A stretch of 64,000 nt of DNA from Lachnospiraceae bacterium. GTDB lineage: Bacteria > Bacillota > Clostridia > Lachnospirales > Lachnospiraceae. A program made the translations under genes and the position numbers. The stretch spans positions 1 to 64,000 of the forward strand of contig JAFXQK010000078.1 in the NCBI GenBank assembly GCA_017527205.1, given 5' to 3'. Below are positions 26,240-33,863 of this stretch, piece after piece (the first letter of the stretch is position 1; each line of letters opens with the position of its first letter). The notes under the pieces are model-generated. The model was not told where the DNA came from, ran no database searches, and saw nothing but the letters and a program-made list of their open reading frames with translations.

Positions 26240-27400
26240 ATGATCAAACAAGAAATTGCAGAAATAAAAAAGCTCTTTTCTCCCAAGAAATGCTCCATCG
26301 ATCGTATTTGCGGTTGCTACGTGGACGGAGAAAAAAATAAAAAGACTCAGTTTTCCCAAGCCTTTCTTGCCCTACCAGAGGAGGAAATGTTTAAATACTT
26401 TGAAATTCTAAAAAAATCTCTTTCCGGCACCATCGGAAAGAATCTCATCAATCTTGAATTCCCCCTTGTCAGCGAGGAGGCCGGCGGCACCCAGGAATTC
26501 CTGTATCGCCTGAACAAGAGCGGCCTCAAGGACGACGAATTATTGGATCAATTCTACGACCAGGTCATCTCGACCTATGAATACGTGGGCAATTATCTGA
26601 TCCTGCTCATCCATGACAGCTACGACGTCCCCAAGCGAACCTCAGACGGCATGGAGAATGAGGATGCTTCCGAGGAGGTCTATGAATACATCCTTGCCTG
26701 CATCTGTCCCGTGGAGCTCAGCAAGCCCGGCCTTTCCTACAATCCTGAGGAAAATGCTTTCCAGAACCGCATTCGCGACTGGGTGGTTTCCATGCCGCAG
26801 ATGGGCTTTCTCTTTCCTGCCTTTAACGACCGCGGAACGGACCTGCACGGCGTTCTCTATTATGCGAAGGACGGTGAAAACCTTAAGGATGGCCTCGTAG
26901 ATGCCATCTTAGGCTGTCCCCTGCCCCTCTCTGCCGGCTCCCAAAAGGAAACCTTCCATACCATTATCGAAGAGACGTTAGAGGACACCTGTGATCTGGA
27001 AATGGTGAAAAATATTCATGAAAAGCTGACGGAAATGGTGGAGGAGCATAAGCTCCGCGAGGATCCTGCTCCTCTGATCCTTGACAAGAATGAAGTCAAA
27101 ACGATCCTGGCAGACAGCGGCGTTTCGAATGAAAAGCTCTCCCATTTTGAAGAGCATTATGAAGAGGCGGCAGGCGAGGATACGCCTCTGTTCGTCAATA
27201 ACGTCATGAATGCAAAAAGCTTTGAGGTAAAGACCCCTGACATTGTCGTAAAGGTAAAGCCAGAGCGCACGGACCTGATCGAAACCCGCGTCATCGACGG
27301 CAGACAATGCCTTGTCATTGCCCTTGACGGCACCGTCGAGGTCAACGGCATCACCGTTCGGAAATCCCTGGCAGACGCTGAAAAAGATATTATGGAGTAA
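26240..27400 (+). CDS. DUF4317 domain-containing protein
   Basis: A 386-residue soluble acidic protein of a family known mainly from Lachnospiraceae and related Clostridia, with no assigned function. It opens MIKQEIAEIKKLFSPKKCSI, followed by DRICGCYVDGEKNKK, and contains VSMPQMGFLFPAFNDR (about 190) and a C-terminal beta-rich part (TPDIVVKVKPERTDLIETR). It is transcribed from its own promoter divergently from the Spo0A-like gene and ends in a strong bidirectional terminator. The shared leader with the SOS gene hints at a common post-transcriptional control. No catalytic motif is evident to me. Confidence 0.85.
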   Translation: MIKQEIAEIKKLFSPKKCSIDRICGCYVDGEKNKKTQFSQAFLALPEEEMFKYFEILKKSLSGTIGKNLINLEFPLVSEEAGGTQEFLYRLNKSGLKDDELLDQFYDQVISTYEYVGNYLILLIHDSYDVPKRTSDGMENEDASEEVYEYILACICPVELSKPGLSYNPEENAFQNRIRDWVVSMPQMGFLFPAFNDRGTDLHGVLYYAKDGENLKDGLVDAILGCPLPLSAGSQKETFHTIIEETLEDTCDLEMVKNIHEKLTEMVEEHKLREDPAPLILDKNEVKTILADSGVSNEKLSHFEEHYEEAAGEDTPLFVNNVMNAKSFEVKTPDIVVKVKPERTDLIETRVIDGRQCLVIALDGTVEVNGITVRKSLADAEKDIME

Positions 27401-27435
27401 ATGCGATTCTGGCAAAGACATTCTTGCCATCTTGT

Positions 27436-27477
27436 GAAAAAAACGAGTAGGGAACTGCTTCCCTACTCGCTTTTTTA
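27436..27477. terminator. Bidirectional terminator
   Basis: Perfect stem CGAGTAGGGA / TCCCTACTCG (27444-27453 / 27460-27469) flanked by AAAAAA on the left and TTTTTT on the right. It serves the DUF4317 gene on plus and the convergent zinc-ribbon gene on minus. Confidence 0.95.
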
Positions 27478-27508
27478 CTTTGGCAACCCCTCAAGAACTT
27501 CGGTTATC

Positions 27509-28588
27509 CTACTTAGATTCGTATGCGTCAATAAACAGAAGACGCCCCCGCTTAAACTTTAAGGAGACGGTAAGCCTATCTTTCCTGCCATAGTAATCGT
27601 CTGAATCACCATTATAATATCCTTCGAAGCCTTTTTCCTGAAGCTCCATAATGTACTGGACAAATTGCTGACGCGTCAGGTCACCGACATATATTTGAAA
27701 TCCGGTACTGTTTAATCTCACAAGACAGCTTTTCTCTGCCGCAGGCTGTGGTATTCTCTCTGCCAGTTCTCCCGTAGGCCATTGATATTCCGCCATCACG
27801 ATTCCCTTGGAGAACTGTATGTTCAATTCCTTCGAATGTGACCAGAGAGAAAGAACAAGTTCATTATCATTCTCGTCATAGGCAACAAAACGATTCTCCA
27901 AAACCTCCTCGTCAATGTTAAAGCCACTCTCCCTGCATTCCTCGACATAAGCATTAAAGGCAGAGGTACTAAAGCCCTTGATCGTTGCAGAAAAGTCATT
28001 TTTCGAGGAATACGCATATCTGATCGTCCCGTTCGGCACAGGAAGCTCACTTCCAAAGCCCTGCGTCGGCCAGGAATCGTCATGACTGCTGCCAGAAGAA
28101 GTCTCGCCTGCCATCAGAGCTACGAACCAAATGACCACAAGGAAACAAACCCCCGTCAAGCAAGCATTCTTAAGCTTTAACCACTTCTTCACGCCCGTTT
28201 TACGGTATTTTGCTTTCAAAATCATTGCTGAAACCATCAGGATCAGCTGAAGCAGGGAAACAATTCCCACTCCTACAAAATCGATAAATAATCCAATCGT
28301 AAAAAGCAGGAAAAAGATGCAAAGCACGATCTGTGCAACAAAAATCGCAACATCCGCGGCCCTGTTTCCGGCACTTCGGGTCTTCTGCATAACCGCTTCT
28401 CTTTCCAACCGCTCCCTGGCTTCTTTCATGCTCTCTTTTCGCACGTCCTGAATGGCATCATGCAACATCCCCTGCAGTTCCGCCTTAGAAACGCCATCGA
28501 ATGGCTCAACACTATCACAGTAAGGACAGAAAAAGACCTTTCGCTCCTGATCGATTCGCATCACTGCGTTACAATTCTTACAATTCAT
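27509..28588 (-). CDS. Zinc-ribbon membrane protein of unknown function
   Basis: A 359-residue protein. Residues 1-30 form a zinc ribbon (MNCKNCNAVMRID, FFCPYCDS; two CxxC knuckles). A charged helical stretch follows, then two to three TM helices (about 78-150). The ~190-residue C-terminal domain (about 170-359) is rich in beta strands and presumably extracytoplasmic (AYSSKNDFSATIKGFS, GFEGYYNGDSDDYYGRKDRL). I recall similar architectures in Clostridia annotated only by DUF numbers and assign no function. Start ATG 28588 has GGAG 8 nt upstream and lets the zinc ribbon start at residue 3; a 14-codon upstream extension is unlikely. Confidence 0.8.
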   Translation of the reverse strand: MNCKNCNAVMRIDQERKVFFCPYCDSVEPFDGVSKAELQGMLHDAIQDVRKESMKEARERLEREAVMQKTRSAGNRAADVAIFVAQIVLCIFFLLFTIGLFIDFVGVGIVSLLQLILMVSAMILKAKYRKTGVKKWLKLKNACLTGVCFLVVIWFVALMAGETSSGSSHDDSWPTQGFGSELPVPNGTIRYAYSSKNDFSATIKGFSTSAFNAYVEECRESGFNIDEEVLENRFVAYDENDNELVLSLWSHSKELNIQFSKGIVMAEYQWPTGELAERIPQPAAEKSCLVRLNSTGFQIYVGDLTRQQFVQYIMELQEKGFEGYYNGDSDDYYGRKDRLTVSLKFKRGRLLFIDAYESK

Positions 28589-28699
28589 GTCATCTACTCC
28601 TAAAAAAGATACTGTATATCTGAGTAGCATATTAACATATAATTTGTTTGTTTACAATAGAGAACTAATGCCATACCTAAAGCTCTAATTCTTCGCAAC

Positions 28700-28743
28700 A
28701 AAAAAAGTCGTGCCTTCGTATTTCATGAAATGCACGACTTTAA
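28700..28743 (-). terminator. Terminator after the Rpn-family gene
   Basis: Stem AAAGTCGTGC / GCACGACTTT (28704-28713 / 28732-28741), followed on the minus strand by TTTTTTG. It lies 12 nt past the stop codon at 28754. Confidence 0.9.
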
Positions 28744-28753
28744 TATGTGTTTA

Positions 28754-29626
28754 TCATTTGGAAACCTGCTGTTTTTCCAGCTGTTCCAGTTTTTTCAGGA
28801 GCTCCGCATTCTTTCGCGCCAAATCATCAGCTCTAGCCTTCTCCTTTTCGGTATTCCCTCGTTCTAACGCTATCCCTTTCTCTATTCCTTTCTCTATTCC
28901 TTTCTCTATTCCTTCCTCTAATGCCTTTCTTCGAATGCTCTCTTCCTCTTCCCATAATCTCATATATCGAATCGCCACCTCCTCGTCATGCTTCACCACG
29001 TCCACCATCTTGTGAAGCTGCCGTAAACTTTCCGATGCAACATTTTCTACCGTGCTGTTCTCCGCATATTTCAAAAACTGCCGTAATTCCAAGGCATCCT
29101 CGTCCGGCATCCCCTTGGTGTTTAGGAAAATCATCATCACGCCATCCTCATAAGGCATCTCAGGTGCTTCTACACAAGCATTCCTTATCGTATATCTCAT
29201 ACGTCCCAAACCAAATGGATCAAATGGCGTAATGACAATCATAACAAGTTTTTTTAGTTTATCATAGTACTCTCCTGCTTTCAATCCTCGTCCATCCATC
29301 TTTGCCCTGTAAAATCGCATACGCTTTGGCAAAGCTCTTACCATGTCCTCATGATTGTTTTGCTCTGGCTCTACATCATAAATTGTGGTTTCTCCGTCTT
29401 CCTCTTCCTCCAAATATGCATCCAAAATAGCCCCGTGAAAATCTGTATCTGCACCAAAGAAAGAGTATTGCGGGATGATTTTGAGCTTTCCAACCTCCCT
29501 ATTCAGTACCAGTCTCAAAAGATATCTAGAGAATGGTTCTCCATAATCTGGGTGCGTCACCATCGTACCAAACAAAAAATTGTCTACAAGGTTCAGTTCT
29601 TCCAATTTTCTTCTTTCCTTTGCCAT
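28754..29626 (-). CDS. Rpn family PD-(D/E)XK nuclease-like protein
   Basis: A 290-residue protein of the recombination-promoting nuclease / putative transposase family. It has the typical opening LVDNFLFGTMVTHPDYGEPF, the active-site region GADTDFHGAILDAYLEE...TTIYDVEPEQN (acidic residues and the ExQ-type motif), and RMRFYRAKMDGRGLKAGEYY. The C-terminal 100 residues are helical and contain four GIEK units in tandem before a coiled coil. The start MAKERRKLEE at 29626 has AAAGGAGG 6 nt upstream. Rpn genes are multi-copy in gut Firmicutes and Bacteroidetes. No terminal repeats mark this as an insertion sequence. Confidence 0.87.
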   Translation of the reverse strand: MAKERRKLEELNLVDNFLFGTMVTHPDYGEPFSRYLLRLVLNREVGKLKIIPQYSFFGADTDFHGAILDAYLEEEEDGETTIYDVEPEQNNHEDMVRALPKRMRFYRAKMDGRGLKAGEYYDKLKKLVMIVITPFDPFGLGRMRYTIRNACVEAPEMPYEDGVMMIFLNTKGMPDEDALELRQFLKYAENSTVENVASESLRQLHKMVDVVKHDEEVAIRYMRLWEEEESIRRKALEEGIEKGIEKGIEKGIALERGNTEKEKARADDLARKNAELLKKLEQLEKQQVSK

Positions 29627-29755
29627 AGGCATCCTCCTTTGAGTTCTGACCAATGACAATTGAAAAGCATGATTTTCTCTCATTCCGACTGTCATCCGCC
29701 AGGAAAATAAATTGTTTTCATATGGGGATGATCAACCGAAATGGTTAAAAAGAAT

Positions 29756-29790
29756 AGTCCCTGATATGTATTTTAAGCATATCAAGGACT
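29756..29790 (-). terminator. Hairpin downstream of cysK
   Basis: AGTCC-CTGATATG pairs with CATATCAAGGACT (29756-29768 / 29778-29790) with one bulge. On the minus strand it is followed by ATTCTTTTT. It lies about 90 nt past the cysK stop codon. Confidence 0.7.
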
Positions 29791-29882
29791 AACTTGTTTG
29801 TCAACGCATTTTAGGCATTTAACGAATTTTTTAGAATTTCAATCAGTAATTATCAAAAGTGATCAACTTGTTTTCCGAGTTA

Positions 29883-30818
29883 TCAGGCTTCGGTAAACAG
29901 TGCCGTAGAATAATATCTGTCACCGCTGTCAGGAAGCAGGGCTACAATTACTTTGCCCTTGTTCTCAGGTCTCTTTGCCAGTTCAATGGCTCCATACAGT
30001 GCTGCGCCGGAGGAAATGCCTACGGAGATGCCTTCCTTCCTTGCAAGAAGCTTTGCAGTAGCAAATGCTGCGTCATTCGGTGCCTTGAATACTTCGTCAT
30101 AAACCTTGGTGTTCAATACGTCAGGAACGAAGCCTGCGCCAATACCCTGAATCTTATGTGCGCCAGCCTTGCCCTCGGAAAGAACGGGGGAGCTTTCAGG
30201 CTCGAGCGCAACCACCTTCACGTTCGGGTTCTGCTCCTTCAGGTATTCACCCGTACCGGTAACGGTTCCGCCCGTACCAACGCCTGCGATGAAAATGTCA
30301 ACCTTTCCATCGGTATCCTTCCAAATCTCAGGGCCGGTCGTTGCCTTATGTACGGCAGGATTTGCAGGATTTACGAACTGACCAGGGATAAAGCTGTTCG
30401 GAATCTCATTTGCAAGCTCCTCAGCCTTCGCAATGGCGCCCTTCATACCCTTTGCGCCCTCGGTCAGTACCAGCTCTGCGCCATATGCCTTCAAGATATT
30501 TCTGCGCTCAACGCTCATGGTCTCTGGCATGGTCAAAATGATGCGATAGCCCTTGGCTGCAGCAATGGCAGCAAGGCCAATTCCCGTATTACCGCTGGTC
30601 GGCTCGATGATGACGGAGCCCTCCTTCAAAAGTCCCTTCTCCTCAGCATCCTCAATCATTGCCTTTGCAATACGATCCTTAACGCTTCCTGCGGGATTAA
30701 AGTATTCCAGCTTCACCAGAATGGTTGCTTCCAATCCCAGCTCCTTCTCAATGTTCACAACCTCCACCAGCGGAGTATTTCCAATCAATCCCAATGTTCC
30801 CTTATAAATGTTAGCCAT
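29883..30818 (-). CDS. cysK: Cysteine synthase A (O-acetylserine sulfhydrylase)
   Basis: PLP enzyme forming cysteine from O-acetylserine and sulfide. The 311-residue product has the PLP lysine in [17 protein letters not shown] (about 43-59), the substrate loop [27 protein letters not shown] for phosphate binding, and the C-terminal [12 protein letters not shown]. The start [13 protein letters not shown] at 30818 follows AGAGAGGGAAAGATT; a frame starting 18 codons earlier is not needed. It is the last gene of the sulfur region, downstream of metY but separated by palindromic element 2 and a 44-bp tandem repeat. It appears to have its own promoter (TATAAT at about 30928-30933 on the minus strand). 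Confidence 0.97.
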   Translation of the reverse strand: MANIYKGTLGLIGNTPLVEVVNIEKELGLEATILVKLEYFNPAGSVKDRIAKAMIEDAEEKGLLKEGSVIIEPTSGNTGIGLAAIAAAKGYRIILTMPETMSVERRNILKAYGAELVLTEGAKGMKGAIAKAEELANEIPNSFIPGQFVNPANPAVHKATTGPEIWKDTDGKVDIFIAGVGTGGTVTGTGEYLKEQNPNVKVVALEPESSPVLSEGKAGAHKIQGIGAGFVPDVLNTKVYDEVFKAPNDAAFATAKLLARKEGISVGISSGAALYGAIELAKRPENKGKVIVALLPDSGDRYYSTALFTEA

Positions 30819-30955
30819 AATCTTTCCCTCTCTTTCCTTGGCTCTCGCCCTTTTCTGCGTGCCATGCGGCACGTTCCTCTCTTCGTTTGATATCTGAGAA
30901 TTCTTTCGTAATTCTCTGACAATTATACTCTATCGTTTTCTTATTATCCACACTT

Positions 30956-31043
30956 TTTTTACAAGAGTAGTAAACTTATGTTAATCATACATTTCTCGAT
31001 TTTTACAAGAGCAGTAAACTTATGTTGATCACACATTTCTCGA
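30956..31043. repeat. 44-bp tandem duplication next to palindromic element 2
   Basis: Two adjacent 44-bp units, TTTTTACAAGAG(T/C)AGTAAA... to ...ACATTTCTCGA, differ at three positions, all transitions. The right unit ends in CTCGA, which is the first five bases of palindromic element 2, so the duplication includes the element's left end. Confidence 0.92.
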
Positions 31044-31111
31044 GGGGAGGGGTTGGATGGCCTTTTCAGGTCAAATGGTTACTGGAAAGACCATCCAACC
31101 CCAACCCCGAG
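31039..31111. repeat. Palindromic element 2 (73 bp, CTCGAGGGG...CCCCGAG)
   Basis: Exactly 73 bp, like the core of element 1, with identical ends and a shared TTGGAT at positions 15-20. Stem positions 11, 14, 21, 29 and 30 differ from element 1 together with their partners (e.g. T-A to G-C at 21/54, T-A to C-G at 29/46). The loop shares TCAAA. It lies 15 nt past the metY stop codon. Confidence 0.88.
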
Positions 31112-31125
31112 TTTCTTTAATATGT

Positions 31126-32412
31126 TTATGCTCTTGCACCTGCAAATCCATTTTCAAGGTCTGCGATGATGTCATCAATGTGCTCCGTACCAATGGAGAG
31201 ACGGATCGTATTCTGCTTAATGCCCTGATCTGCAAGCTCCTCATCGGAAAGCTGAGAGTGCGTTGTGGATGCGGGATGAATCACAAGGCTCTTTACGTCA
31301 GCCACGTTTGCAAGCAGGGAGAAGATCTTCAGGTTGTCAATGAACTTCCAGGCTTCCTCGCGGCCCCCCTTGATCTCAAAGGTAAAGATGGAACCGCCGC
31401 CGTTCGGGAAGTATTTCTGATAAAGCTCATGATCGGGATGATCCTCGAGGGAAGGATGATTTACCTTTTCTACCTGAGGATGCTTTGCCAGGAACTCTAC
31501 CACCTTCTTCGTATTCTCCACGTGTCTCTCCAGTCTCAGGGAAAGGGTCTCAACGCCCTGCAACAAAAGGAACGCATTGAAGGGAGAAATGGTTGCACCC
31601 GTATCGCGAAGAAGAATTGCACGAATAAAGGTTACAAATGCAGCAGGTCCAACAGCATCGTAAAAGCTTACGCCGTGATAGCTGGGGTTCGGTGCGGCTA
31701 TGTTCGGATACTTACCGCTTGCCTTCCAGTCAAACTTTCCGGACTCAATGATGATGCCGCCAAGAGTCGTTCCGTGACCGCCGATGAACTTTGTCGCGGA
31801 GTGAACGACGATGTCTGCGCCATGCTCAATGGGTCTGAACAGATAAGGAGTTCCAAAGGTGTTGTCAACTACCAGGGGAAGACCATGCCTGTGTGCGATC
31901 TGTGCGATGGCATCCACGTCGGGAATGTCGCTGTTGGGATTGCCAAGCGTCTCTAAGTAGATGGCTCTGGTATTCTCCTGAATGGCACCCTCTACCTCTG
32001 CAAGATTATGTGCGTCAACAAATGTCGTCTGGATGCCGTACTGAGGAAGCGTATGCTCTAACAAATTAAAGCTTCCGCCGTAGATCGTCTTTTGTGCAAC
32101 GACGTGACCGCCGTTTGCTGCCAGTGCTTCGATGGCATAGGTGATTGCCGCTGCGCCGGAGGCAAGCGCCAGTGCCGCGCTGCCGCCCTCTAATGCGGCG
32201 ATCCTCTTCTCGAGAACGTCCTGCGTGCTGTTGGTGAGTCTCCCGTAAATGTTACCGGCATCAGCAAGACCAAAGCGATCTGCTGCATGCTTGCTGTTAT
32301 GGAAAACATAGGAAGTTGTCTGATAAATGGGGACTGCCCTGGAATCGGTTGCGGGATCTGCCTGCTCCTGTCCAACGTGTAACTGTAAGGTTTCAAATTT
32401 ATAATTGCTCAT
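31126..32412 (-). CDS. metY: O-acetylhomoserine aminocarboxypropyltransferase / sulfhydrylase
   Basis: A 428-residue Cys/Met-metabolism PLP enzyme making homocysteine (or transferring other thiols) from O-acetylhomoserine. It starts MSNYKFETLQLHVGQEQADP, typical of the OAH-sulfhydrylase branch. It has TSYVFHNSKHAADRF, the YGRLTNSTQDVLEKR substrate motif, PLP lysine in VVHSATKFIGGHGTTLGG (about 205-222) and the C-terminal SIGTEHIDDIIADLENGF. Start ATG 32412 has AAAGGAGATTACGATT. It is preceded by a ~330-nt leader with a Cys-codon uORF, a terminator hairpin and an Rrf2-type operator at the promoter, so it looks doubly controlled by sulfur status. Confidence 0.95.
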   Translation of the reverse strand: MSNYKFETLQLHVGQEQADPATDSRAVPIYQTTSYVFHNSKHAADRFGLADAGNIYGRLTNSTQDVLEKRIAALEGGSAALALASGAAAITYAIEALAANGGHVVAQKTIYGGSFNLLEHTLPQYGIQTTFVDAHNLAEVEGAIQENTRAIYLETLGNPNSDIPDVDAIAQIAHRHGLPLVVDNTFGTPYLFRPIEHGADIVVHSATKFIGGHGTTLGGIIIESGKFDWKASGKYPNIAAPNPSYHGVSFYDAVGPAAFVTFIRAILLRDTGATISPFNAFLLLQGVETLSLRLERHVENTKKVVEFLAKHPQVEKVNHPSLEDHPDHELYQKYFPNGGGSIFTFEIKGGREEAWKFIDNLKIFSLLANVADVKSLVIHPASTTHSQLSDEELADQGIKQNTIRLSIGTEHIDDIIADLENGFAGARA

Positions 32413-32589
32413 AATCGTAATCTCCTTTTCATTCCTTGTTTTATGATATTTTTATCTTTGTTCTTTATCTCCGATTTTTTCTCACGGAGTTCTCATTATT
32501 CAATTTTATGTTGCCCGTTTGCAAAGGAAAACCCGGGATCCTTTTTTATTCTCCCGGGCAATTGGCTTTCCAGATGACAATGTTTTAGG
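32413..32589 (-). promoter_or_regulatory. metY leader: attenuator region downstream of the uORF
   Basis: The minus-strand leader after the uORF contains a terminator-like hairpin: GCCCGGGA (32552-32559) and TCCCGGGT (32531-32538) form an 8-bp stem with a 13-nt A-rich loop, followed by TTTTCCTTT. A third CCCGGG lies inside the uORF (32652-32657) and could compete for the same sequences. The remaining 100 nt to the metY start hold a CTCCG...CGGAG hairpin (about 32469-32489) and the SD. Confidence 0.72.
32531..32559 (-). terminator. Putative attenuator terminator of metY
   Basis: Stem CCCGGGA / TCCCGGG plus one wobble pair, then TTTTCCTTT on the minus strand, located 31 nt downstream of the leader ORF stop codon and well before the metY start. 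Confidence 0.7.
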
Positions 32590-32715
32590 TCAACATCGTA
32601 TCGTATCAAGGCGCGTCATCGGACATCCGAACGCCCCAGCCACATTGTGTACCCGGGAGTATCGCATTCGACAACACATATATTGAGTTATGTAAAAATA
32701 TCTAGTGGTATGCAT
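32590..32715 (-). CDS. Cys-rich leader peptide of metY (uORF, 41 codons)
   Basis: ATG at 32715, stop TGA at 32590-32592, preceded by AGGAGGCGTGAGAG. The peptide begins MHTTRYFYITQYMCCRMRYS and later has NVAGAFGC, with 4 Cys in 41 residues. Consecutive Cys codons TGT TGT lie at 32671-32676. 13 nt further on is CCCGGG, then the 15-nt block TGGCTGGGGCGTTCG (32628-32642), identical in the M20-operon leader. The uORF at 47737-47847 has the same order (MCCCRM, CCCGGG 13 nt on, LAGAF). Function as a cysteine-sensing leader peptide is inferred from this conservation and from the downstream metY. Confidence 0.8.
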   Translation of the reverse strand: MHTTRYFYITQYMCCRMRYSRVHNVAGAFGCPMTRLDTIRC

Positions 32716-32746
32716 CTCTCACGCCTCCTGTCAACTTGATAGTGCC

Positions 32747-32780
32747 ATATTATCACTATTAGCCTACTATGTCAATAGGT
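32747..32780 (-). promoter_or_regulatory. metY promoter with Rrf2-type operator
   Basis: On the minus strand: -35 TTGACA (32770-32775), 17-bp spacer, -10 TAATAT (32747-32752). The -35 is embedded in ACCTATTGACATAGTAGGC (32762-32780), the same element found at the suf promoter and at the M20-operon promoter. Confidence 0.88.
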
Positions 32781-32815
32781 TTTGTGAGATTTTTTCAAAA
32801 AACTTTTATTTTTCC

Positions 32816-33841
32816 TTACAGTTCTATCAGTGCATGGTCTGAATGCTCTAAAACCCTGCATCCATCCTGCTCTACAACGGCGATATCTTCAATACGTACA
32901 CCACCAAACCCCTGCAGATAAATTCCTGGCTCAATACTGACCACCATTCCCTGCTTTAGAACGGCCTCACTCCCCTGCACAAGTCCAATGCCTTCGTGAA
33001 TGTCCAGTCCAATGCCATGTCCCAGGTTATGCAGAAAGCTTCCGCGAAACTCCGTTCCATCGATGACGTCACGTGCGAGCTGATCCATTGCTCCAGAAAT
33101 CTTTCCCGCCGCAAGAGCCCTCGTGGCAGTCTGCTGTGCCTTTAGAACGGTCTCGTAAATCGCCTTTTGCTTTTCATTGGCTCGCCCAAGAACCACCGTC
33201 CTCGTCAGATCAGAATGATATCCATTCACCGTGCACCCATAATCCATCGTAACAAAATCCCCCTTCTCAAGGGGCTTCTTTGTCGGCCAGTGATGGGGCT
33301 TCGCGGAATTGACGCCGGAAGCAACGATCGTCTTATTAAACTCCTCACAGCCTTCCAAGCGCATATAGTACTCCAGCTTCGCCGCTACCTCTAACTCTGT
33401 CACGCCAGGTTTCAGATCTCCTAAAATCTTCGAGAATGCCAAGTCCGTAATTCTCGAAGCTTCCGCCAATTGTGCAATTTCCCAGTCATCCTTTGTCTCG
33501 CGAAAATGTTCTATCACTCCGTCCCTGATTGCTACGCTCCGAATACCATTTTCCTCAAGTGCATGGTATACATAATAAGGCACGTCGCCCTCTAAAATAA
33601 GCTTTTTTTCGTGATTCTCACGGATCAGCTCTGTCACGGTATACCCTAGCTCTTCTGATGCAATGCTTTTTACTTCCAATCCATTTGGCAGATTCTCCGG
33701 AGCAACCCGCCCCCAAGAGAAAAAGATTTTTTTTTGCTTGGATAAATAAATAGCTCCCTGAGCCATGGGTAGGTGATGTAACCACCTTTGGTTGATTCGG
33801 TTGGTAATTAAAATAGGATTTTCCAAATGATTTGGTATCAT
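32816..33841 (-). CDS. M24 family Xaa-Pro aminopeptidase-like metallopeptidase
   Basis: A 341-residue pita-bread-fold peptidase. A creatinase/prolidase N-terminal domain comes first (about 1-120). The catalytic domain carries all five metal ligands: Asp in TMDYGCTVNGYH and SDLTRTVVLG, His in HNLGHGIGLDIHEG, Glu in SIEPGIYL and Glu in VRIEDIAVV. The ATG at 33841 (MIPNHLENPILITNRIN) has GAGGAGG 8 nt upstream. It follows an M28 peptidase and an oligopeptide importer in one operon, so it probably degrades imported peptides, perhaps proline-containing ones; the exact specificity is inference. Confidence 0.92.
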   Translation of the reverse strand: MIPNHLENPILITNRINQRWLHHLPMAQGAIYLSKQKKIFFSWGRVAPENLPNGLEVKSIASEELGYTVTELIRENHEKKLILEGDVPYYVYHALEENGIRSVAIRDGVIEHFRETKDDWEIAQLAEASRITDLAFSKILGDLKPGVTELEVAAKLEYYMRLEGCEEFNKTIVASGVNSAKPHHWPTKKPLEKGDFVTMDYGCTVNGYHSDLTRTVVLGRANEKQKAIYETVLKAQQTATRALAAGKISGAMDQLARDVIDGTEFRGSFLHNLGHGIGLDIHEGIGLVQGSEAVLKQGMVVSIEPGIYLQGFGGVRIEDIAVVEQDGCRVLEHSDHALIEL

Positions 33842-33863
33842 ATGTCTCGCCTCCTCGCCAAAC

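Larger units (their letters stand above)
30819..31125. other. metY-cysK intergenic region: promoter, tandem repeat, palindrome
   Basis: A 307-bp gap. From the metY side it holds palindromic element 2 (31039-31111), two tandem 44-bp copies (30956-30999 and 31000-31043), then a probable cysK promoter on the minus strand (TATAAT with a 4/6 -35, TGGATA) and a leader of about 100 nt. I see no Cys-rich leader ORF here, unlike the metY leader. Confidence 0.6.

Noticed and set aside
28754..29626. Rpn gene as an insertion sequence
   Set aside because: No terminal inverted repeats, no target duplication, its own terminator and SD; treated as a resident gene.
29859..30890. 343-codon open frame on the plus strand
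   Set aside because: Antisense to cysK, whose catalytic motifs are intact on the other strand.
32665..32690. Possible Spo0A boxes (TGTCGAA) in the Cys leaders
   Set aside because: The heptamer comes from the Cys-Arg codons TGT CGA A in both leaders, so coding constraint explains it.
32413..32740. SAM (S-box) riboswitch in the metY leader
   Set aside because: I looked for the four-way junction core and kink-turn and found none; the structure is uORF plus CCCGGG hairpins.
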